DNA of 6,479 nt from Opitutaceae bacterium (lineage in GTDB: Bacteria > Verrucomicrobiota > Verrucomicrobiia > Opitutales > Opitutaceae): the NCBI GenBank assembly GCA_020847775.1, contig JADLBI010000124.1, positions 1 to 6,479 on the forward strand, written 5' to 3'. The position numbers were made by a program, and so were the translations under genes. Positions 1-6,479 of this stretch are shown here, piece by piece (position 1 is the first letter of the stretch; each line of letters opens with the position of its first letter). The notes under the pieces were generated by a model. It was not told the DNA's origin. It worked only from the letters and a program-made list of their open reading frames with translations, and ran no database searches.

Positions 1-834
1 GAACCAAGCCGCTGGCCCGATAATAAACAGCACCGTGGCGAGCAACGCGCCCCGGCGCGCATGCTGGTCGTCCTTGGCGCAAAGGTAGCGGTATCCGTCC
101 GACATGTTATTGATCACGAGGAACTGCTTCAGGAACACCGCGAAAACCCATAACCCGAGGATGCCGCCGCGGTCGAGTTGTCCCCAAGTGAAGGAACGGT
201 CCGGCACCCGCGCGACGAATTCTCCGACACCGCCGATGGCGTGAAGCGCCAGCACCGCCGCCGCCAACGTGATCGCCATCAGAATCAGCATCTGAATGAA
301 GTCGCTGGCCGTGGCCGCCCACGAGCCGCCCAAGGTTGTCATAACGACCACCACGATACCCGCGCCGAAGATGGTCATAGGTAGTGGGATTCCGAAGACG
401 GAGGACAGGATCACCCCCAGTCCATTGAGGGAAATGCCGGCGGTCAGGATGCCCACAGGCATGGAGAGCCAAGTGAAGAACTGCTCGTTGCCCACGCCCC
501 AGCGCTGGCGAATGCCTTCAAGGGTGGTGATGATCCGCATCTGCCGGAGTCGGCGTGCGGTGCCGAGGTAGTTGATGAAGAACCCCAGTGCGTTCGCGGC
601 GTAGAACGCGAGCACCACGATGCCGTTATCATACGCCTTGCCTGCCGCGCCGGTGAAGGTCCAGGCGGAGAATTGCGTCATGAACGCACTTGAGCCTACG
701 ATCCACCACAGCATCTGGCCGCCGCCGCGAAAATAGTCGCTGGTGTTCTTCGTCAGCTTTTGGAACACCACGCCGATGGTGATCATGAAGACAAAGTAGA
801 CCGCGATAACGGTGTAATCGTAGTAGGAGAGCAT
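1..834 (-). CDS. Sodium:solute symporter (SSS family), N-terminal part, cut by window edge
   Basis: Inner-membrane carrier that would use the sodium gradient to import a small solute, most likely a sugar in this context. I translated it by hand: 278 residues, open to the window edge, so the C-terminal part is missing (SSS proteins usually exceed 450 residues). The ATG at 834 gives MLSYYDYTVIAVYF, a typical SSS start leading straight into the first membrane helix. Hydrophobic segments lie at about residues 6-24, 42-62, 68-92, 120-142, 147-170, 178-198, 226-243 and from 262. SSS hallmarks are SDYFRGGGQMLWW (32-44), FSAWTFTGAAGKAYDNG (55-71) and TTLGGSWAATASDFIQ (167-182). It begins 11 bases after the oxidoreductase stop, so it is probably co-transcribed. 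The bases before the start are C-rich (CCCCTCCCCCC) with no ribosome binding site. The family is secure; the substrate is unknown. Confidence 0.93.
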   Translation of the reverse strand, partial: MLSYYDYTVIAVYFVFMITIGVVFQKLTKNTSDYFRGGGQMLWWIVGSSAFMTQFSAWTFTGAAGKAYDNGIVVLAFYAANALGFFINYLGTARRLRQMRIITTLEGIRQRWGVGNEQFFTWLSMPVGILTAGISLNGLGVILSSVFGIPLPMTIFGAGIVVVVMTTLGGSWAATASDFIQMLILMAITLAAAVLALHAIGGVGEFVARVPDRSFTWGQLDRGGILGLWVFAVFLKQFLVINNMSDGYRYLCAKDDQHARRGALLATVLFIIGPAAWF

Positions 835-845
835 GGGGGGAGGGG

Positions 846-1898
846 TCAGGCGCAGGCGCCGGTATCGGCACTGCGGCGGCAGCGCTCAATTAATTCCAAC
901 AGTTGGCGGGATTCGTCGAGACTGACCGGTGGCACGGCCCCGTCGCGGAAATAGCGTTCGGCGGCCTCGTAGTAATTCGGCTCGGCGAAATCAGCGGCGG
1001 CGAACGTCTCCTCGCGCCACGACAGTGTTTCCGGGTTGTAACTGCCGTTCTCCGCTGCGAGGCCGGTCTGCAACGCCGGCGCAGGCGACTCTTCCGGGCG
1101 GAAATAGCGCACGCGCCAAGTGCGCGTCGCAGCATCGTATATCGCGGCACCCTGCGCGCCGACGACCTGCCACGCCGGTCCCGGCAAGGCGCAGGCTTGG
1201 CTGATGTCGAGGTCGAGGCAGAGCCCGCTGGCGGTGTATAGCGTGGCCTTGACCACATCCTCGGCGTCGCCCGCGCTCACCACGGTGCGCATGCGGCAGA
1301 AAACCGTGCGCACGGGATCCGCCCCCCAAAGGGAAAGCAGCTCGTCGAGGCAGTGCGAGCCGTAGTTGGCGAGCAGGCCGCCTCCCTGCGCGCGCAGGGT
1401 CTGCCAGTCGTTGCGCCGCACAAAATTGCACCGGGCGCGCTTCACGAGGTGCACTTTGCCCAACAGACCGCGATCGAGCAGCGCTCGCAGCGCCAGCAAC
1501 TCCGGTTTAAACCGCGCCGGCTGGTAGGCGAGAAACCGTCGGTCGGCCTGGCGGGCAGCCTCCGCCATGGTCGCGAATTCCTCCACGCCGGTCGCCACCG
1601 GTTTGTCGCAGAAGACGTGTGCTCCGGCGGCAAGGGCCCGGCGGGTTTGATCGGCGTGAAACCGCGTGGGTGAGGCGATCACGACCAGTTCGGGACGCAG
1701 CTCCGCCAGCGCGTCGTCGAAATCGGCGTAGGCTGGCACCGCCCAGGTGACGGCTGCTCCAGTCCGCCGCTCGGGCAGCGGATCCACGACCCCGACGAGC
1801 TGGTAGCCCGGTTGTCGAAGGAGAGCTGGACCGTGAAAGCCGAGGCCGATGCGCCCGAGGCCCACAAGCAGCGTGCGTAGCGGAGGATCGTTGGCCAT
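846..1898 (-). CDS. Gfo/Idh/MocA family NAD(P)-dependent oxidoreductase
   Basis: Cytoplasmic dehydrogenase of 350 residues, the usual size for the family, whose members oxidise or reduce hydroxyl groups of sugars, inositols and their derivatives. The N-terminal Rossmann fold shows GLGRIG (G13, G15, G18) after a hydrophobic strand. The second strand ends in VVDP with Asp39, an acidic residue there favouring NAD(H) over NADP(H). IASPTRFH (75-81) and the CDKP motif (97-100, catalytic Lys99) are typical. In the C-terminal domain, GGGLLANYGSHCLDELL holds the His182/Asp185 pair of the family G-x-H-x-x-D motif. The ATG at 1898 is chosen because the Rossmann strand starts a few residues later; no Shine-Dalgarno is visible. 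It sits 42 bases after the NagB-like gene and 11 before the symporter. The specific substrate cannot be read from the sequence; a role in converting the imported sugar is inferred from context. Confidence 0.93.
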   Translation of the reverse strand: MANDPPLRTLLVGLGRIGLGFHGPALLRQPGYQLVGVVDPLPERRTGAAVTWAVPAYADFDDALAELRPELVVIASPTRFHADQTRRALAAGAHVFCDKPVATGVEEFATMAEAARQADRRFLAYQPARFKPELLALRALLDRGLLGKVHLVKRARCNFVRRNDWQTLRAQGGGLLANYGSHCLDELLSLWGADPVRTVFCRMRTVVSAGDAEDVVKATLYTASGLCLDLDISQACALPGPAWQVVGAQGAAIYDAATRTWRVRYFRPEESPAPALQTGLAAENGSYNPETLSWREETFAAADFAEPNYYEAAERYFRDGAVPPVSLDESRQLLELIERCRRSADTGACA

Positions 1899-1923
1899 GC
1901 GGAAGAAGGCTTACGGGGTCAAA

Positions 1924-1937
1924 CCTCGGTTGCGAGG
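1924..1937 (-). other. Small hairpin just after the NagB-like stop codon
   Basis: A perfect 5-base-pair stem, CCTCG-CAAC-CGAGG with a 4-base loop, begins three bases after the TGA of the NagB-like gene. It is followed by TTTGACC on the transcribed strand. The stem is short and has only three Ts after it, so it is too weak to call a terminator. It could act as an mRNA processing or stability element between the deaminase and oxidoreductase genes, or be chance. Confidence 0.25.
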
Positions 1938-1940
1938 GAA

Positions 1941-2723
1941 TCAGAGCTGCGCGGCCGATGCCGGATCGAGGTGCAGCGTGGCGGCCGGATGCAGGCGCAG
2001 GATGGAAGCAGGGCACGCGGGAGTGACGGGGTCGAGCAGGGCGGCCCGGACCGCCGCGGCTTTGCGCGGGCCGGGAACGTGGATGCTCAGTCGGCGGGCG
2101 TGCCGGAAGACGGGGATGGTCAGCGTCAGCGCCTGCCGCGGCACCGTCGCAAGCGACGGGAAACAGCCGTCGTTGACCTGCTGGGCGCGGCAACTTTCGG
2201 GCAAGGTGACCAGCTTAACCAAGGCCGGATCGTCGAAATCCGCCAGCGGTGGATCGTTGAAGGCGATGTGGCCGTTCTCGCCGATACCGAGGCAGGCCAG
2301 ATCTATAGGTGCGGTTTCGAGCAAGTCTGCATAACGGCGGCATTCGCCGGCGAGATCGGCGACCTCGCCCCCCAGGGGGTGAAACGCGCGAACCTTCACG
2401 TGGTCGAGCAAATGACGCTGCAGATAACGTCGGAAACTTTGCGGATGATCGCCGGTCAGGCCGACATAATCGTCCATGTGAAATACGGTCACGCGGGACC
2501 AGTCGAGTGCCACGCCGGCCGACCCGGTGAGGGCGGCGAGAAATTCATCCTGCGAAGGGGCGCAGGCGAAGATCACGCGCGCCTCACCTCGCTCCGCGAG
2601 AGTTTCGCGGAGGTGGGCGGCGGCGGCGACCGCGGCGGAGTAGCCGAGGGTGGCACGATCAGAATGAGCCCACACCCGCAAGCGGTCGTAGGTATGGGGC
2701 GAGGGATCGGCGGAAGCGGGCAC
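1941..2723 (-). CDS. NagB-like glucosamine-6-phosphate deaminase/isomerase family protein
   Basis: A 260-residue cytoplasmic protein of the NagB/glucosamine isomerase fold (E. coli NagB has 266). Canonical members convert glucosamine-6-phosphate to fructose-6-phosphate plus ammonia. HMDDYVGL (82-89) matches the NagB NMDEYVGL motif, with Asp84 at the place of catalytic Asp72. GIGENGHIAFNDP (146-158) matches the second active-site motif, with His152 for His143. GPRKAAAV keeps Lys221 for the phosphate-binding Lys208, and ILRLHPAATLHLD is the typical C-terminal strand region. Differences: Asn150 replaces Asp141, Asp157 replaces Glu148, and ACAPSQDEF (53-61) stands where PTGGTP normally binds phosphate. 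The start is GTG at 2723, the only start-like codon between the upstream in-frame TGA (2739-2741) and the conserved part. The family is clear. Glucosamine-6-phosphate as substrate is only a default, and 6-phosphogluconolactonase is less likely because the motifs are NagB-type. I give no symbol because the active site departs from true NagB. Confidence 0.88.
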   Translation of the reverse strand: MPASADPSPHTYDRLRVWAHSDRATLGYSAAVAAAAHLRETLAERGEARVIFACAPSQDEFLAALTGSAGVALDWSRVTVFHMDDYVGLTGDHPQSFRRYLQRHLLDHVKVRAFHPLGGEVADLAGECRRYADLLETAPIDLACLGIGENGHIAFNDPPLADFDDPALVKLVTLPESCRAQQVNDGCFPSLATVPRQALTLTIPVFRHARRLSIHVPGPRKAAAVRAALLDPVTPACPASILRLHPAATLHLDPASAAQL

Positions 2724-2741
2724 AAGCTTGAGGAAAGTTCA
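2721..2741 (-). promoter_or_regulatory. Receptor stop / NagB-like GTG start junction, no ribosome binding site
   Basis: On the minus strand the receptor TGA is followed by ACTTTCCTCAAGCTT and then the GTG start. The two genes are in the same reading frame, with five sense codons between the stop and the next start. No GGAG-like sequence is present and the spacer is pyrimidine-rich. The close spacing suggests translational coupling (re-initiation) of the deaminase on the receptor; this is an inference. Confidence 0.45.
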
Positions 2742-5700
2742 GAACGTGCCCTTGACGCCGATGGTGATCTGGATGCCGTAGTCCTCGTCACGGAACTGAT
2801 AGGCATACTTGGGTGTGCCGGGAGCGTAACGTTGGTAAACCTGCTGCACATCAGTCAGGTTTCGCGCCGTGGCGAAGAAGCTCAGCCAACGGCGGAAGGT
2901 GTATTCGAAGTTCGCATCGAGCTGGAGCCGAGCGGGCTGGTAGTCGTAGGTGCCGGGAGGGATGCCGGTGCCGGTAACGGCACCGAGGCGCTGTTCACCG
3001 CGGTAGTTCCAGTTGATCCCGGCCTTGAGGCGTTTGTTGCGCCAGGACACTCCCCAATTTACATTCTTGTCGATAAAGCCCCTGAAGTCGGCGATAGTGC
3101 TGCCTTCCAGTTGCAAGAGCGTGCCGTTGGCGAAGATGGTGAAACCCTTACCCCAACGTCCGAGGTCATCGAGGGGTTGGGTGTAGTCCATCTCAATGCC
3201 GGTGACCCGGGCTTCGCCGACATTTCGCAGGAAGCGGATTTGGTAGCCTTCATCCGCAAGGCCTGGATCAAGCCCGAACTGGGTGAGTAGTTCAGGCGTG
3301 GCGGGTTGGGTCACCGAGCCGAAAAAGTTGGAGAAGTCTTTTTGGAAAACCCCAATGGACGCGCTGCCGCTGGAGGCAAAGTAGTATTGGAGGGTGATAT
3401 CGTAGTTGTTGGCCAGCCAAGGGCGAAGCGTGGGGTTGCTGGCAACAATGGTGGGGTTGATGACGTTGGAGTCAGGGATCGTCGCGCCGGGCACGATGTT
3501 GTTGAAATCCGGCCGACCGATGGTGCTGGCGTAGCCGACACGCAGGAGGAGACCTTCGGCGAGGCTGTAGGTGGCGTTGAGACTGGGGTAGAAACCATCG
3601 TAATTTGCTTTGGTGTGGCTGCCACGGTCGCGGAGCTGCAATTTCAATTTCTCCAGTGGATCGGTGACGGAGGGAGGGACGGCATTGATGTCGTCAAGGA
3701 ATCCTTCGCCCTTATCATCCGTGCGCTCGTAGCGAACACCGCCGACTAGCCAGAGGCGCTGGTTAAGCAAGCGGGTATCCAAGCGCAGATAGCCGGCGGT
3801 GATACGCTCTGTAATCTTCTTGGAGTTGCGCACGTCGTTGGAGTAGGTGGTGGTGGCGACATCGCGGAAATATTCTGGATGGGCGCGGAAGTGGTCGGCC
3901 AAGAGGTAGGTGTTGGGCCATTCCGGGGTGGCGAAACCATAGGGTGCCCCGAGCTCTTTGCGGGCGAGATCCGCGAGGAATCCGGCATTGTCGTCAGCGG
4001 TATTGGCGATACCGTCGGCACCGACAAAGTTATAGGTCTTTTGCGGGTAGCGGATGTCGCGGTCGCTCTCCCGCACGTCCAAACCGGCCTTGAGTGTGAG
4101 GGGGATGCTGACGTCGAGGCTGCGTTGGAGGTTGAGGGTCGCGCCACGCTGGACGTCCGTGGCATCGTTTTGACTACTGCGCGCTGTAAGGATCCGATAA
4201 TTGTCGAGTTCAAAGGGATCCTGAAGGATACCAGATGAATTCGTGGCGGTCACCTCCGTCGGCCTCACTCCGGCGATGTCCCTGAATCGAATCGCCACGG
4301 AGGGGATACGGATTTGGACATTTTCGAAGAAACCTTTGTCGATGTCGCGGTAATGATTGATCGAGCGGGAAAAATAGGCTCCGCCATCAATCTTCCAAAC
4401 GTCGCCAGCGTGACGGAGTTTGAGATTGAGGTGATCGGTGGTGCCGTATTTGCGGCGGAAGTTTGTGCCGATGGTCACGTTGCCGGCGGCGTTGCGTCCC
4501 TGCACGAAATTGGGGCCCCATGAGGTGGGATTGGTGCCGATGTTCCACGCGAGGTTGGAACCGCCAAACATGGCGTCGTAATCGTTGTGCTGATAGCCAA
4601 AGGTAAGCACGGTCTGGGGCCGCACCCGCCAGTCGAAAGTGCCGCCGAGAGACGTGCGCTCGGTGGTCTTCGGTATGTCATTGATCTGGAATTGTGAGAG
4701 GTAAGGATTGCCCTCGGGGACGGTGGCAACGCCGGTGTAGTGGGGCACCCACAGCATCTGTGAGCGGTATTGCGGATTGTATTGATTCGAGTTCAGGGCG
4801 TTGAGGGTGAAGCCGAAATTCTCGCTGATCGGGTTGACGTAGCGGAAATCGAAGCCCGGCCTGACCTGATGGGTGGGCTCGCGGCCCGGGGCGCGAACCC
4901 GGCCTAGTTCGCGGGATTCGCTGTTGAGGCTGTAATAGGCGCGATAGCGCAACTGGGGCTTGGACCGTTCAAAAGCGCTCGTGCTGACTAGATTGACGGC
5001 ACCGCCGAGCATATCGGCGGGCAGGTCGGGCGTGGGCACCTTGGTCACTTCCACGCGGGACACGTTGTTGATGGAAACTTGCTCCAGTTCGAAGGTGCGT
5101 GTCATGGCGGAAGACGCGGCGCTAGCCATGCGGACGCCGTCAACGGTGACTGGCGTGTTGTTGGAGGGCAGGCCGCGCACGGAGATCGTTCGAGCGTCCG
5201 CCGCAGTGTAGTCGATCGTGATGCCGGGGAGGAACTTTACGAACTCGCCCACATTGCCTTCTGTAACGTCGCCGAACTGATCAGCGGAGACCACATTACG
5301 CAAGCTGGGGGCGAAGCGCTGCTCGTTGACGGCGAGAGCGGCCGGGTCCATTTCTCGTTCGACGGAGGTGACGAACTTGTCGAGCACCACGGTTTCGTCC
5401 GCGTCGGTTGATGTCGCCGACCACGCGCGTAGATCGAAATCGGCCTGCACCGTGCCGCTGGCGGGCACCGTGACTTCGCGCACTTGTGATTCGAGGCCAG
5501 TGTAGAAAACCCGCACCTTGACGGTGCCGGCAGGCACGCCGGTGAGGCGATACTCGCCATATTGGTTGGTGAATGCATCGAGCGCGGTCTCGTCGATCGT
5601 CACCCTGGCGTTGTTCAGATAATCATGGGTGCCAATGTTCTGCACGCGACCGGTGATGGTGCCGGGGGCGTCGGCGGCCCGGGCCGGCAACGGCGCCAAT

Positions 5701-5825
5701 GCGCCGAGCGCGACCGCGGTGAGCAAGGCGGAGGCCAGATAGGAGAACCGGGCCGGGCGTTTGCGGGGGGTAAACAGGCGGACGAGCAGTCCGCGCTGGA
5801 GGTCAGACCAACGTGGGGTATTCAT
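2739..5825 (-). CDS. TonB-dependent receptor with carboxypeptidase-regulatory-like N-terminal domain
   Basis: Outer-membrane, energy-coupled importer of 1028 residues, within the usual range for carbohydrate-type TonB receptors. A signal peptide covers about 1-50: a long Arg/Lys-rich n-region, a hydrophobic core near 29-44, and a likely cleavage after LPARA. A carboxypeptidase-D-regulatory-like beta domain follows (GTITGRVQNIG from 55 to FDL near 132). ETVVLDKFVTS (144-154) looks like the TonB box. The plug runs about 168-285, with ISVRGLPSNNTPVTVDGVRM and PTPDLPADMLGGAVNLVSTS. The rest is a 22-strand-type barrel, including the usual LRVGYASTIGRPDFNNIVPG and NPTLRPWLANNYDITLQYYF segments. The protein ends ITIGVKGTF, with the terminal Phe used in barrel assembly. 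The ATG at 5825 fits the signal peptide; AATACCACC precedes it without a Shine-Dalgarno. Its ligand is unknown; the amino-sugar/sugar enzymes downstream suggest an oligosaccharide or glycoside. By eye it is less GC-rich than the enzymes after it. Confidence 0.95.
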   Translation of the reverse strand: MNTPRWSDLQRGLLVRLFTPRKRPARFSYLASALLTAVALGALAPLPARAADAPGTITGRVQNIGTHDYLNNARVTIDETALDAFTNQYGEYRLTGVPAGTVKVRVFYTGLESQVREVTVPASGTVQADFDLRAWSATSTDADETVVLDKFVTSVEREMDPAALAVNEQRFAPSLRNVVSADQFGDVTEGNVGEFVKFLPGITIDYTAADARTISVRGLPSNNTPVTVDGVRMASAASSAMTRTFELEQVSINNVSRVEVTKVPTPDLPADMLGGAVNLVSTSAFERSKPQLRYRAYYSLNSESRELGRVRAPGREPTHQVRPGFDFRYVNPISENFGFTLNALNSNQYNPQYRSQMLWVPHYTGVATVPEGNPYLSQFQINDIPKTTERTSLGGTFDWRVRPQTVLTFGYQHNDYDAMFGGSNLAWNIGTNPTSWGPNFVQGRNAAGNVTIGTNFRRKYGTTDHLNLKLRHAGDVWKIDGGAYFSRSINHYRDIDKGFFENVQIRIPSVAIRFRDIAGVRPTEVTATNSSGILQDPFELDNYRILTARSSQNDATDVQRGATLNLQRSLDVSIPLTLKAGLDVRESDRDIRYPQKTYNFVGADGIANTADDNAGFLADLARKELGAPYGFATPEWPNTYLLADHFRAHPEYFRDVATTTYSNDVRNSKKITERITAGYLRLDTRLLNQRLWLVGGVRYERTDDKGEGFLDDINAVPPSVTDPLEKLKLQLRDRGSHTKANYDGFYPSLNATYSLAEGLLLRVGYASTIGRPDFNNIVPGATIPDSNVINPTIVASNPTLRPWLANNYDITLQYYFASSGSASIGVFQKDFSNFFGSVTQPATPELLTQFGLDPGLADEGYQIRFLRNVGEARVTGIEMDYTQPLDDLGRWGKGFTIFANGTLLQLEGSTIADFRGFIDKNVNWGVSWRNKRLKAGINWNYRGEQRLGAVTGTGIPPGTYDYQPARLQLDANFEYTFRRWLSFFATARNLTDVQQVYQRYAPGTPKYAYQFRDEDYGIQITIGVKGTF

Positions 5826-5867
5826 GGTGGTATTTGAGGTTAGTTTGATGGAGTGAAAAGCAAGGAC
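5826..5867. other. 42-base gap before the receptor gene; nothing clear in it
   Basis: This gap is visibly more AT-rich than the flanking genes and would be the 5' leader of the receptor gene if a promoter lay nearby. I see no inverted repeat, no Shine-Dalgarno sequence and no convincing promoter pair. A TTGCTT on the minus strand has no good -10 partner at the right distance. Read-through from the upstream gene is the simplest explanation for receptor expression. Confidence 0.4.
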
Positions 5868-6479
5868 TCAGGCGCGGCTGGTGCGGGCGAGGCGGGCGTG
5901 GAGAAGGCGGAGTTTACGCGATCGATAGGCCATATCTTCGGCGATCTCTTCGCGTTGCAGGAAACCGGTTTGCAGCGCGGCGTAGCGCCGATCCAGATTC
6001 CGCGCTTCGCGCAACAAGCCACCTAGTTGCAGACTGTAGCGGGCGGCTTGGCGGGCGCGGAATAGGGACGAGTTGACCGCGCGTTCGATCTTTTTGAAAC
6101 GCAGGTGATGATGCCGCAGGTCGATCATCAGTTTCAGGTGCGCGAATTCGGTCTGATGGCGAATCGGGCGCAGTCGCTGGAACAGACGACGCGCCGCCGT
6201 GATTGAACGCAGGGCAGGCTCGATGGGGGTACCTGCCGCCATGGGCGTGGCGTCATGGTTCAGCGCCCGCCAGAGGCGGTCTCCATCGGCCGACGACAGG
6301 CCGAAGCGTTCCCGGGCGTAGCTGGCGACAAAAGGCGCCGCCTCCAGCGGTGTCTCGTCGCGTAGCGCCTGCGCAAACGCGGCCAGCAGGATGCGGAATC
6401 CATTATGCGGATATACGCGACGGATTGGCGCGATCAGGGAGGGATCGCCTAGTGAGTCCCATTCGTAACCATAGCCGCC
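5868..6479 (-). CDS. C-terminal part of an unidentified protein, possibly a glycoside hydrolase
   Basis: The reading frame is open from the window edge (6479) to a TGA at 5868-5870, giving the last 203 residues; the start lies outside. An internal ATG at 6242 exists, but the frame runs on upstream with protein-like composition, so it is unlikely to be the true start. Residues 1-80 read like the end of a folded catalytic domain (GGYGYEWDSLGDPSLIAP, then VYPHNGFRILLAAFAQALR, then FVASYARERFGLS). Residues 85-203 look almost wholly alpha-helical and are very rich in Arg, Leu and Ala (HLKLMIDLRHHHLRFKK, LLREARNLDRRYAALQ), with no signal peptide or membrane segment visible. I do not recognise the family. 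Position just before a TonB receptor and an amino-sugar-type deaminase makes a glycosidase, such as a GH20-like beta-N-acetylhexosaminidase, a reasonable but unproven guess. It lies 42 bases upstream of the receptor on the same strand. Confidence 0.75.
   Translation of the reverse strand, partial: GGYGYEWDSLGDPSLIAPIRRVYPHNGFRILLAAFAQALRDETPLEAAPFVASYARERFGLSSADGDRLWRALNHDATPMAAGTPIEPALRSITAARRLFQRLRPIRHQTEFAHLKLMIDLRHHHLRFKKIERAVNSSLFRARQAARYSLQLGGLLREARNLDRRYAALQTGFLQREEIAEDMAYRSRKLRLLHARLARTSRA

Noticed and set aside
107..889. Minus-strand open frames of 121, 62 and 86 codons over the symporter region
   Set aside because: They are in other frames than the symporter, whose frame is open from 834 to the window edge and encodes clear SSS motifs and membrane helices.
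903..1673. Several plus-strand and alternative minus-strand open frames within the oxidoreductase gene
   Set aside because: They overlap a gene with clear Rossmann and catalytic motifs and have low-complexity Arg/Pro/Ala-rich translations typical of shadow frames in GC-rich DNA.
1924..1937. A terminator between the NagB-like and oxidoreductase genes
   Set aside because: The stem is only five base pairs and lacks a run of Ts, so it is noted only as a small hairpin.
1971..3290. A 439-codon open frame on the plus strand, opposite the NagB-like gene and the receptor end
   Set aside because: It is exactly in register with the sense codons of both genes (they share a frame), so it stops only where the sense strand uses TTA, CTA or TCA, which are rare in GC-rich genes. 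It ends at a CTA Leu codon of the receptor. Its translation has no recognisable domain.
5826..5867. A possible sigma-70 promoter in the AT-rich gap before the receptor
   Set aside because: There is a TTGCTT but no acceptable -10 box at 16-18 bases from it, and a transcript from there would have almost no leader.
5868..6242. A stand-alone 124-residue gene starting at the ATG at 6242
   Set aside because: The same frame remains open to the window edge and encodes plausible globular protein, so this ATG is most likely an internal Met of a longer gene.

Overview
The window is GC-rich. Every gene I can support lies on the minus strand, so the locus reads from high to low coordinates. There are five closely spaced genes, two of them cut by the window edges. 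The outer-membrane receptor has a carboxypeptidase-regulatory-like N-terminal domain, a TonB-box-like ETVVLDKFVTS segment and a C-terminal Phe. The symporter is of the SSS type that often accompanies such receptors. Together these suggest a Gram-negative carbohydrate degrader of the Verrucomicrobiota, most likely Opitutaceae-like. That assignment rests on recalled family resemblance, not on a search.

Layout in transcription order: (1) 6479-5868, the C-terminal 203 residues of a protein I cannot name, possibly the end of a glycoside hydrolase; (2) 5825-2739, a 1028-residue TonB-dependent receptor; (3) 2723-1941, a 260-residue NagB-like sugar-phosphate deaminase/isomerase; (4) 1898-846, a 350-residue Gfo/Idh/MocA oxidoreductase; (5) 834-1, the first 278 residues of a sodium:solute symporter. 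The gaps are 42, 15, 42 and 11 bases. No stretch over 300 bases lacks a gene. I see no convincing promoter or strong terminator, so a single operon transcribed from upstream of base 6479 is the simplest reading.

The genes make sense as a sugar-use pathway. The receptor would bring an oligosaccharide or glycoside across the outer membrane, the symporter would bring a monosaccharide across the inner membrane, the Gfo/Idh/MocA enzyme would oxidise or reduce it, and the NagB-like enzyme would act on an amino sugar or related phospho-sugar. The substrate is not shown by the sequence.

The point most worth a second look is the NagB-like protein. It keeps the Asp, His and Lys expected of the fold, but its active-site motif is GENGHIAFND rather than GNDGHIAFNE, and the usual phosphate-binding PTGGTP loop is absent. 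None of the four visible gene starts has a recognisable Shine-Dalgarno sequence. I found no mobile element, CRISPR array, RNA gene or evident new defence or biosynthetic system.
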